From assembly GCA_963989385.1 (NCBI GenBank), contig OZ022506.1, positions 63,933,434 through 63,997,433 on the forward strand: a stretch of 64,000 nucleotides of DNA, given 5' to 3'. Shown piece by piece: positions 55,877-64,000 of the stretch (the first letter of the stretch is position 1; every line of letters starts with the position of its first letter). The position numbers were made by a program, and so were the translations under genes. Source of the DNA: Ctena decussata (Eukaryota > Mollusca > Bivalvia > Lucinida > Lucinidae). The notes beneath the pieces are model-generated. The model made no database searches. It was given only the letters and a program-made list of their open reading frames with translations, and had not been told where the DNA came from.

Positions 55877-56151
55877 GAGGCGCCGTAGTCGAGTGGTTAG
55901 AGTGGCTCGGCTATTGTGCAGAAAGTCACCGTAAAGTCGTGAGTTCGCGGCTCACTGTGGCTATACGATGACTGGAAAACTCTCTCTGTCAACCCAGCAG
56001 TAAATGGGTACCTTTTTCGAATCAGGGAAGGATAAGGCAGCGAAAGGAGAGGGATGGGCTCCGCCTTTCATCAGCTGTGCCCAAGATACAGTGGGTCTCT
56101 AACCCCTACGGCTATTAGGCTATGGGAAACCCTTTACCTTTACCTTTTTAC
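55877..56151 (+). mobile_element. SINE-B, full length with target duplication
   Basis: CGCCGTAGTCGAGTGGTTAG head (A box), GTGAGTTCGCGGCTC (B box), common body, tail CCTTTACCTTTACC. Flanked by CTTCCCAAAA at 55867-55876 and 56152-56161. Confidence 0.9.
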
Positions 56152-56918
56152 CTTCCCAAAAAGTCCTAAACTATACTATTGAAAGGGTCATAAACCCCAC
56201 TATCATCCATCCATCCATCAATTTGACGGTACCTGACTGTCAAGAAGATATTCTTTTATTTACTTTTTTCAGATATGCATTTCATCCATATTTGTAGTAC
56301 ATGTCATTAGTACTATGGTCATTTACTTATTATTATTGGTTATTACTCGGATAAGATATCATTGTATTGTATCAGCTGATATCAATAAGCCCTGTGATAG
56401 CATATTGTTTTATCATACAGTTTGAACCCCAAGACATTATCACTTGGGCAAACAGTAGACTCAGATTAGCCTGCATGGCATCAGAGCTCTTCCTTTTGCA
56501 TTCCTTGAAGTTCTTAGGGTGCTTAGGGTGAAAGAGAGAGAGAGAGCAGGGGGTGGGGGGGGGGAGTCCAGCATATTGGCCCTGTTCTACAGCTGTTTCT
56601 AACAAGGGCTTCGTAAGCGGCACATAATATGCCCGTTTTAATGTCATGGAGGAGTTACAGAATGAACAAGATTGTTTATAGAAGGATGGACAGGAGACAA
56701 ACAGGGGCAACAACTCTATAATTAATGACAGCAACAATATTTAAACAAAACTTCAAATACTATTAGTATACCAAAAATCAGCTTCCAAGGTGAAGCGGCT
56801 GAGAAGTTAAGTAATGCCAAAGTCAAACAAGGGAGAAACTTCATAAACTAAATATACTAGAGTTACCATTCTTGGTTCTAATACATTCCCTTGACAATAT
56901 ACACATCACCATTAAGTT

Positions 56919-57270
56919 GTGTTGCACAAGATAAGTATACACAAAAATAGCCTTAAAAAATTTAATGAAATGGATGTAGCTCTAAAACGAAGAAAGGGAG
57001 AGCAAACATTGTTGCACGCAACACATCATTGGGACTTCATACACACTGCTATGAAGTTTCAGCTTTATATCCCAAACAGTTATCTACTTGTGGGGCGCAC
57101 AAGACTTGCAGGGAAAAAAATAATTAATGGGGCATAACTTGGAAACTAAGGAAGGGGGAGCAACCATTTTTGTACATGACATGCTCCCCCAACCTAATAC
57201 ATATTCTTACAAAATTTCATGAAGATATCCCAAAAGGTTAATTACTGATTTATGGCGCACACAAGAATGG
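56919..57270. repeat. Probable dispersed repeat fragment
   Basis: GGGCATAACTTGGAAACTAA, CAAAATTTCATGAAGATATC, TGGCGCACACAAG: partly self-similar halves (57020-57110 and 57180-57260). The style resembles the unit at 26000-26890. Confidence 0.45.
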
Positions 57271-57336
57271 ACTGACAGCTCTTTTTTTCAAAACAGGCTT
57301 ATAAAAATGGATGATGTGGGTTAACAAATGTATCTC

Positions 57337-57553
57337 TTAACTTTAAATGCCAGAGACAAAAAAAAGCAGAATTTGCAAACAATATAGATCCTGTTGAGGC
57401 GGTTCATGAATAAGCCACCTCACCTAGATCTACACTGTTAATATTTACCCTCTGATCTTTTGATTCTCAATATGAAATATCTTAAAGCATTTTTTAAAAT
57501 TTTGCAAGCGGAAATTTTGTCGTCTGCTTTTTTTTTTTGCACTTAAAGGGTTA
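57337..57553. mobile_element. P2 MITE
   Basis: TTAACTTTAAATGCC start, diverged hairpin GTTGAGGCGGTTCAT, then GTCGTCTGC with a T-run and CACTTAAAGGGTTA. Confidence 0.7.
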
Positions 57554-57636
57554 TTTACTCTCTTTTTTTTTTCAAAGTACAGACAGATATTACGGTGAAT
57601 GGATACACAGTTTCATGCAGATTCTGCCAATTTTTG

Positions 57637-57812
57637 AAGGGGGACAACTTACAGAGTTAAATATTGGCTTCCCTTTATGAGTAGCCCTCACTTAAATGGG
57701 GGTCAACTCTTAGAGGAAAGAATTTGCTCCTAAGGGAGCAAATTCTTTCCTTTAAGAGTTGACTCCATAATAAGAAGGGAGACAACAATGAAAATGGCAG
57801 AGTTGTTTACAT
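57637..57812. mobile_element. P6 element
   Basis: GGGTCAACTCTTAGAGGAAA, AATTTGCTCCTAAGGGAGCA, GAGTTGACTCC and GAAAATGGCAGAGTTG. Confidence 0.82.
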
Positions 57813-58197
57813 TTAAATGGTATTCCATTTATCTTAATGCCTTAACAAAACTTCCTTGTGGGTTCTATGTTATCTTTATTTTTAAAATACTGTCCTCTCA
57901 AGTGCGTGCTTTTATGTACAAATTTTTTTTAATGCATTAAGTGCAACATAAACAAAATGCAGAGTTCAGACTGAAACTTGGACTTAATATTTTTATGTGT
58001 GGATTCTTGAGAATTAAAGGGTTACCATTATTTTAGTGTGACAGAAGCTTTACTCAATTTTGTTCACTGCCACTAAGCCAGTGAAAGTTTGGAAAAAATC
58101 TTTGAAGTGCTAGACACAGTACGTTCGATTCAGACCTGCAACAGGAAGCAATAGTAAGTTAAAAGTGATGGTTACACTAGTTTTCCATGTTTTACAT

Positions 58198-58409
58198 GGA
58201 GCCCTGGTAGGTCAGTAGGTCAAGCGCTGGCCTGCTGATCTAGCGGTCCTGAGTTCGAGCCCTGTTGTAGGCGGGAATCTTTTCAATTGTAAATGGGGTT
58301 CCATTGCACACAACCTTTCATTATCACCCGCGGCCATCGTCCTGATATGAATGAAATACTGTTAAAAAGGATGTAAAATCGCAAGTCATCCATCCATCCA
58401 TCCGTCCAG
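58198..58409 (+). mobile_element. SINE-A, full length with target duplication
   Basis: GGAGCCCTGGTAGGTCAGTA head, CCTGAGTTCGAGCCC (B box), GGGGTTCCATTGCACAC, four CATC/CATC-like tail units. Flanked by GTTTTACAT at 58189-58197 and 58410-58418. Confidence 0.92.
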
Positions 58410-58754
58410 GTTTTACATACAAAGTAATTATGATGAGGAAAGGTCAAGATCACATTTGGAGTTTAGAAAGCAGAACTGGTTTGCCAGAAAAGTGCACTAA
58501 CAATGTTATGAGCATGAGCAAGATGAAAAGCAGCTCAGGTATTTACATGCATGTTAATTATTCCAGAAATGAAAAAAAAAGTAAATAAATATTTCTAACC
58601 TAAATATTATGATAAATAAAAACAGGTTTTGCAGCTTCTTTTTGAATTCTGATGACCAATTAAGATTTTGGATAACACTGAATTATGAGTCTCATATTTC
58701 CATTTAAGGAGTATCATCTGAGGCTATGCCTGCATGTTTTTCTACTCTCAAGAT

Positions 58755-58945
58755 GGAAAGGGAAGCAACTTCTGTGACTTCCTGTTTGCTTCCTGTGATG
58801 GGGAAGCATCATTCAAAGAAATGACAACACTGGTAAAGGGAAGGATTTGCTCAAACAGGTGCAAATTCTTTCCTGTAAGAGTTGACCTCCATTGAGAGGG
58901 GAGGCAAAAATGAAAATATCAGAGTTGCTTCCCTTGAAAATGTAT
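58755..58945. mobile_element. P6 element, asymmetric
   Basis: GGGAAGCAACTTCTGTGACT, GGATTTGCTCAAACAGGTGC, GTAAGAGTTGACCTCCATTG, CAGAGTTGCTTCCC. Confidence 0.75.
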
Positions 58946-58969
58946 CAGTCACTTTCAGTTATTGAATTA

Positions 58970-59176
58970 TTACTTTAAGCGCCAGTGACAAAAATATCTG
59001 AATTTTCAAACAGCAAAGATCCTAATGAGGTGGCTCATGATGAGCCACCTCAACATCTCTGCTGTTTGCTCTCTAGTCTTTGAATTCTCAATATAATATA
59101 GCTTGGATGAAACATTTTTTGAAAATTTGTGCAGACGTAAATTTCGTCGCCTGCTTTTTGGCACTTAAAGCGTTAA
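58970..59176. mobile_element. P2 MITE
   Basis: TACTTTAAGCGCC to TTTTTGGCACTTAAAGCGTTAA with the GATGAGCCACCTCA hairpin. Confidence 0.8.
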
Positions 59177-59242
59177 TGCTAAATACTGGAGCAAAATGGC
59201 CAAGTAAACATTGTAGACCCGGATCCATCTGCTTTTAAGATG

Positions 59243-59410
59243 AATAGATACATCTTCAGGGGAAGCAACTCTTCCACTTTCTTTTTTGTCTCCCTTTTCG
59301 TTGTGCGTCACCTCTTAAATGAATTTGTTCCAAGAGGAGTAGATTCTTTCCCATAAGAGACCCCATTTTTGAAGAGCTGTATTGTCAGGGGAAGCAATTT
59401 ACACTGGAAG
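59243..59410. mobile_element. P6 element
   Basis: ACATCTTCAGGGGAAGCAAC, GAATTTGTTCCAAGAGGAGT, AGAGACCCCATTTTTGAAG; lies immediately before a P2 copy. Confidence 0.72.
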
Positions 59411-59438
59411 CTAGATTATTATGAAGATAAATTTACAC

Positions 59439-59651
59439 TTAACTCTTTAAGCACCAAAAAAGCAGAAGACAAAATTTACGTCTGCAAAAATTCAAAAAAT
59501 GTGTTGTCCAAGACATTTCATATTGAGAATTCAAAGACTGGAGGGCAAACAGTGTAGATCTAGATGAGGCGGCTCATAAATGAGCCGCCTCATCAGGATC
59601 TACGCTGTTTGCAAATTCTGCTATTTTCGTCACTGGTGCTTAAAGAGTTAA
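59439..59651. mobile_element. P2 MITE, near consensus
   Basis: TTAACTCTTTAAGCACC to GGTGCTTAAAGAGTTAA, hairpin GATGAGGCGGCTCAT/ATGAGCCGCCTCATC intact. It has TTAA at both ends. Confidence 0.88.
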
Positions 59652-59849
59652 TGTTGTGTTTTTCGTCCCTGTCAACAGTATTTCTGTCATACTGAGATGA
59701 TAGTAGGATGATAACTAAAGATTGTTTTGCAACAGAACCCTCTTTATGATGTGAAGACTTTCATTGCATATGGGATAAGAAAGAACCCTGTACTGCAAGC
59801 ATAGTGAGCCAATTCTCTTGACCTTCTGTACGTCTGAGGCTCATTGCAA

Positions 59850-60060
59850 TTAACTCTTTTAGCACCAAAAAGCAGACGACAAAATGTACGTCTGCAAAAG
59901 GTAAAAATATGCCTTGTCCAAGACATTTCATATTGAGAATTCAAAGACTAGAGGGCAAACAGTGTAGATCTAGATGAGGCGGCTCATTATGAGCCACCTC
60001 ATCAGGATCTACGCTGTTTGCAAATTCTGCTAATTTTGTCACTGGTGCTTAAAGAGTTAA
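59850..60060. mobile_element. P2 MITE, near consensus
   Basis: TTAACTCTTTTAGCACC to GGTGCTTAAAGAGTTAA; 198 bp after the previous copy and almost identical to it in the core. Confidence 0.88.
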
Positions 60061-60451
60061 GGGCAGAGATGTAACTCATCCAGTCACTTTTTAAACTTTA
60101 TACTTTAAAACAAGTTCATTGACATAGTCTGAGTGGATTCTGCACTTCCTCTGTGCATCACAATGCACTTATCATATTAATGCTGTTAAACACCCAAGAT
60201 GCATTGCATTTTACAAAAGAGAGGCCATCACTGGCGAAATACCTCTAATAAACAGTATGAGAGGGTATATGGTATGCGAACATGGCTATGAGAATTTGAT
60301 TAGCAATAACAACATATTTGGGCAATAAGTCTGGAGTCTTAAGCTGATCTCAGTGAAATTTTACCCCTTTTTAACAGAAGAAAGTGAGCGAGGTGGAGGG
60401 GTAGGGGGTGGTTAAGATAGGGTATTCATTAGCAGAAATATGGTACATGTT

Positions 60452-60659
60452 TACCGTAATGACCCTAAATATTTGGACAGACAGGTCTGAGCAAACGTTG
60501 TGGACCCAGATCAAACTGCTCCTTCAGGAGCAGTTTGATCAGGGTCTACAATGTTTGTCGTTCACTAAGCATGATTTGGATGCATTAACCTGTGTAAAAT
60601 CCACTTTCTAAGAATTTGTCGATTTTTCTGGTGTCCGAAATTTTAGGGTCATTACGGTA
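60452..60659 (+). mobile_element. P5 element, full length
   Basis: TTACCGTAATGACCCTAAAT start, TTTTAGGGTCATTACGGTA end: clean terminal inverted repeats of about 18 bp. Core CAAACTGCTCC TTCA GGAGCAGTTTG lies one third in. Confidence 0.85.
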
Positions 60660-60822
60660 TCCAATGTTAAAAAGCTGTGGCCTGTAAGTTGTATATTGCT
60701 TTCATGCATGCCAATGCTAATGTTAATTTATCGTAAATATATGCACTTGACTGAATTTTAGTATTTCACTCTCTTAAAAAAAATGTAACAGATACAGATG
60801 TGATTATTAGTCAACCATGAGC

Positions 60823-61714
60823 TTTAGGGACGAGTCATTTATTGTCAGCTGGGGGGGCCGGGTACATTTAGGGGGGGTCGGAATTTTTTTTGGTGATGTA
60901 CTGGGGGGGTCGGAAATAAAAAAGCCTTGGAGCAGGGGGGGTCATATATTTTATTTGGCATATTGGGGGGGGGGGGGGGTCAGAATTCTTCCACCAGTCT
61001 TCATTTTTAAAAATGTCTCAGCTTCTGGGGGGCTTCACCCCCCAGACCCCCCATTACTCGTAAAATTTCAGACTCTTTTCTTTCAAACTCACAATTTAAA
61101 ACTTAAAAGTCTTTATGGAAATGACTCAAAAAGAATGGGCAGCTTCATATAAAAAAAATACTTTTCATTGATTTGCTAGAACAGTACGAAAGTGTCTATA
61201 AAATCATGTAAAGTAGATGATTTTGTGCTCAATTAAATCTAATGCCTGCATTTGTGATATCAGCTCTCCACGTGCCTTTTCATCAGCAAAAACACAGCCC
61301 CCAGACCCCCACCACCCAGAGGCCCAATTAATATTATTTACAGTTATAATTATTAAGCATTCGACAAAAAGATTTCTGGATGGCCATTAGCAGAAGAAAA
61401 AGTGCAACAAATGCAGACAAAATTTAAACAGACCATGATTACATGTAATTAACCTGTTAGAATAAGAAGATGTTCTTTGTGTTTCATACAGCTAGGTTTT
61501 GATTGAGGTCAGTCTGACATAAAATAGGTAATATGGTATGTGTGTGAAGGGTAGCTGGCACCGGGGATAGGGGGGGTCATAAAAATTTTTGTCATCTATC
61601 TGGGGGGGTCGGAAAAATATTTCTGTTGAGACTGGGGGGGTCAGAAAAATTTTTGTGAACCATATGAAAATGTACCCGGCCCCCCCACCTGATAATAAAT
61701 GACTCGTCCCTTAA
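60823..61714. mobile_element. ~890-bp element with GGGACGAGTCATTTATT ends and poly-G tracts
   Basis: Left TTTAGGGACGAGTCATTTAT, right AATGACTCGTCCCTTAA; next GGGGGGGCCGGGTACATTT and inverse. At least six runs of 6-14 G, each followed by GTCGGAA or GTCATA. A 111-codon ORF starting at 60817 is read-through of the repeat. Confidence 0.85.
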
Positions 61715-61850
61715 ACCATTGCCAAAATTAAATGAGATGTATGTCATATATGTAAAGTTGTCATTGCATAGACGCATGCCACCCTTACCAGAAAAAGCCA
61801 ACTTTAGTATGAGATGTTTCGCAATGAGAAAGGTCTACACTGGTAAGGGT

Positions 61851-61947
61851 GGTACCATGGTTAATGTCTGCCTGTATGGGAGATAATCCACTCGCTAAAG
61901 CTAAAGCGAGTGGATTATCTCCCGTACAGGCGGACAAACCATGGTAT
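61851..61947. repeat. Near-perfect palindrome
   Basis: GATAATCCACTCGCT TTAGC-type centre with GGGAGATAATCCACTCGC and GCGAGTGGATTATCTCCC, outer GTCTGCCTGTA / TACAGGCGGAC and CCATGG. Confidence 0.82.
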
Positions 61948-61984
61948 AACTGTTACCTGGATCTGATGCAGTTAGTAGTCTTTG

Positions 61985-62180
61985 GAGCAGCTTGAGGCAT
62001 CCATGTGGACTGATGGTTAGCCTTCCCGACAGCAGATCATGGGGTTCTGTTCTTGAGTCCTGTTCTGTCGGAGCCTGAAAGTCATTTATTGCACAAAGCC
62101 TTTCATAATCACCCCTCTATTATCCTGATATGACTCGATACTGTTGAAAAGGATATAAAACCACCAAGCCATCCATTCAA
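61985..62180 (+). mobile_element. SINE-A, diverged
   Basis: GACTGATGGTTAGCCTTCC, TTATCCTGATATGACTCGAT, CTGTTGAAAAGGATATAAA, GCCATCCATTC tail. Confidence 0.7.
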
Positions 62181-62297
62181 GTAGTCTGATTAGATGCTAT
62201 CTTGTTTGCCTATAGTCTTTGGATGCTATTAACCCCCTTTTTGACCAGTGAACTTGTCAATCCTGATCATGTGGATGAGTCCATTTCTAGTTTTAGG

Positions 62298-62467
62298 ACT
62301 GAGTGAGTGAACTCAGGTTTATCGTCCCACCAACGACTAGGTCATACAGAGACGGGACCTCGGTTTAATGTCTCATCCGAAAGACCGGAGAAGCGGGGGA
62401 TTGATCTTGCAATCCCCGGATTGGTAGTCCAGCGCCTTATCCACTACACTACCACCGCTCTTCTCTA
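62298..62467 (-). mobile_element. SINE-C, tRNA-derived, with target duplication
   Basis: On the - strand: GAGCGGTGGTAGTGTAGTGG (A box), GCGCTGGACTACCAATCCG, GATTGCAAGATCAATCCCC (B-box region), then GTCTTTCGGATGAGACATT and an ACTCACTCAGT end. Flanked by TAGTTTTAGG at 62288-62297 and 62468-62477. Confidence 0.85.
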
Positions 62468-62530
62468 TAGTTTTAGGGGTTTCTGGCTAATGTTTTCACT
62501 TTTATTGTATCTTGCATAGAAATTTCTGAA

Positions 62531-62604
62531 AGCAAATAGTGTAGACCCTGATCAGATGCCACATTCTGCGGGGTCTGAGATGGGTCTGCCCAATTTGCAA
62601 TATG
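62531..62604. repeat. P5 hairpin core, diverged
   Basis: GCAAATAGTGTAGACCCTGA and GGGTCTGCCCAATTTGC are the stem base; the stem top is replaced. Confidence 0.62.
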
Positions 62605-62845
62605 TTCCCTAAATGCCGGTTTCCAGCCTAAAAAGGGTTAAAGGAATTTGTATATGATTGGTGTCATTTTGAAAAGGTACCTTGTGGGATGTGAGGAAAG
62701 GAAAAATTCAGATCAGCCTGCACATTTGTGCAAAGGAGAGGAGGGGGGAGGGGTCTTATAATAACAGGGTGTTCATCTGTGCAAGTGCCCGGACTGATCT
62801 GAGAATTTGCTCTTCACCAATGCCATGAGGAATTTCACTGGTACC

Positions 62846-63068
62846 GAAAAATTCAAAATATTGGGACACATAAAATAATTATCGTAACTGTCCAAGAATG
62901 GTACAGTTTTGTTTTACAATGCAGTAATGCTTCCAAAAGATGCAAATGGAATGGCAAACAGTGTAGACAATGATCAGACTGCTTATTCAGGATCAGACTG
63001 AAGGAGCAGTCTGATCTGGGTCTGCACTGTTTGTTGATACCTTTGTCCTAATATTTTATCGAAATTCA
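62846..63068 (-). mobile_element. P5 element, inverted
   Basis: AAATTCAAAATATTGGGACA start, GGAATGGCAAACAGTGTAGA, an arm partly duplicated (GATCAGACTG twice), GGTCTGCACTGTTTG, ATTTTATCGAAATTCAG end. Confidence 0.75.
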
Positions 63069-63069
63069 G

Positions 63070-63297
63070 TCTAAATGACACTGAATGAGGTCTTCAGTAA
63101 GCTTCCTTAAGAAATAAAATAAGATCCTAATTTCCTTGATATAAGTCTGCAATAATACAGTAAATTTCTGGCTTTTCCTTTTGTTTACAAAAGGCTTGCC
63201 TATGTATCTGCATTGTGATATGTCTGTGCGATTTCATATGTTGCATTTTTTTTCTTTGTTTGGTTGGTTGTCAAAATTATATTTTCTGTAATTTCAG
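63070..63297. other. Non-repetitive stretch before the candidate last exon
   Basis: AT-rich, ending in a T-rich tract and atttcag. Intron if the exon at 63298 is real. Confidence 0.4.
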
Positions 63298-63348
63298 ATT
63301 GTAAAAACTGAAGTTTCGGTGGTGACAAAACGGAAGACCCTGGACTAG
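63298..63348 (+). CDS. Candidate 3'-terminal coding exon of an unidentified gene
   Basis: After ttctgtaatttcag only one frame is open: 16 codons IVKTEVSVVTKRKTLD and TAG; the other two frames stop within 12 nt. The following ~400 nt hold no repeat and could be 3' UTR. No upstream exon of the same gene was identified in the window, and the peptide is too short to assign to a family. Confidence 0.4.
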   Translation: MVKTEVSVVTKRKTLD

Positions 63349-63752
63349 AGAATGTTTTAGTTTCTGTGTGTATGAAGGAATGACAATGTGAAAGTGGTAT
63401 AAATTACTTCCTTTACTTACATATGCTGATGCATATAAGTGATTTTATACTTGTTTGAACCCTTAAGCTGTTTAGTGAAACTTAAGTTTAACAGCTGGAA
63501 TATACTCGTCTGCATATAAAAATTCCCTATAGCAAAACAGCATAAGATTTGTTTGGAAGGTGAATTCAGCTATACATGTATTTTTGTGCACTTACACATT
63601 GCCCATAGAAGAAGGCAGAAAAGAAATCAAGTTTGCTAGCAGCCTGAGGACGGCTAGTAAAATCATCTGGTACATTCCAGCCATAAAGAACATTCCATTC
63701 AACTGTGATACAGAAAATAGAGGTAAATATATGAGTCATGATAAATAGCATC

Positions 63753-63818
63753 TGTGACAGAAAAGATTGAGATCAGACTGCATATGCACAGTCTGATCAG
63801 ATTCTTCCCTGTATGCAG
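63753..63818. repeat. P5-like small hairpin
   Basis: GAGATCAGACTGCATATGCACAGTCTGATCAG: a stem of about 12 bp. It resembles the P5 stem top and abuts P1 at 63826. Confidence 0.6.
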
Positions 63819-63825
63819 GAGTAAA

Positions 63826-64000
63826 TGAGCCATGACACAACAAAATCAACAAAGTGACATGTGCACCCACTGAAGACTCAGATCAGCCTGGGCATCCACC
63901 CAGTCTGATCAGAGTCTTTGCTGTGTGCATAAGAGGGTAGCAAAGGGTCTAAGCTATGGTCATGCCGATAACAAAGACTCTGATGGGAATTACAGGGCAG
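63826..64000. mobile_element. P1 MITE, cut by window end
   Basis: TGAGCCATGACACAAC start and both first-arm motifs; the second arm runs off the window. Confidence 0.8.

Noticed and set aside
60817..61152. 111-codon + ORF rich in Gly
   Set aside because: Translation of the G-run element; a - strand ORF at 61592-61801 gives the same RDESFI..WGGRVH peptide from the opposite inverted end.
62395..62462. Possible - strand tRNA
   Set aside because: tRNA-like head only; embedded in a 170-bp unit with a 10-bp target duplication, so SINE-C.

Overview
This is eukaryotic nuclear DNA: AT-rich, intron-containing, with almost no coding sequence and a very dense load of short non-autonomous mobile elements. 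An invertebrate, most likely a bivalve mollusc, is inferred. The only recognisable protein gene encodes nicotinamidase, an enzyme vertebrates lack, and long palindromic repeats with a TCTGATCAGAGTC-type arm resemble repeats I associate with clams and their relatives. The species cannot be named from the sequence alone.

Gene content. The 3' part of a nicotinamidase gene lies on the + strand in four exons (826-954, 1849-2017, 2756-2898, 5999-6106). Together they give the last 182 residues in one frame, with the catalytic Lys and Cys; the exons carrying the catalytic Asp lie before the window. An in-frame 75-nt candidate alternative last exon sits in intron 3 (5025-5099). A complete tRNA-Gln(CTG) is on the - strand at 26998-27069. 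A promoter-like, CpG-containing island lies at about 27300-27600. A candidate terminal coding exon of an unidentified + strand gene is at 63298-63348. I see no other supportable protein-coding sequence.

Repeats by region. 1-6100: nicotinamidase exons, with a 1.15-kb tandem-repeat element and a tRNA-derived SINE in intron 3. 6.2-20 kb: palindromic MITE-like families P1-P7, SINE-A, and a ~350-bp tandem repeat that shows filled and empty insertion sites. 20.9-25.7 kb: a nested stack of hAT-like, pogo-like and CCCTTAGC-ended elements plus a retroposon. 25.9-26.9 kb: a ~170-bp tandem array. 28-38.9 kb: hairpin families P1-P9. 39.1-42.6 kb: a 3.4-kb minisatellite of 36-bp units. 43.5-44.6 kb: a 1.1-kb element with CG-rich terminal inverted repeats. 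46-53 kb: more P1, P2, P5, P6 and P8. 53.9-54.4 kb: a 52-bp minisatellite. 55-64 kb: P8, SINE-A/B/C, P2, P5, P6 and a poly-G-rich element with inverted ends.

The strongest unusual pattern is modular. The same hairpin base (GCAAACAGTGTAGA and its complement) occurs inside elements whose outer termini differ (P2, P5 and the 52311-52573 element), as if one palindromic core had been exchanged among several element families. Nothing here shows a new enzyme system. The novelty, if any, lies in these repeats and in the possible alternative end of the nicotinamidase transcript.
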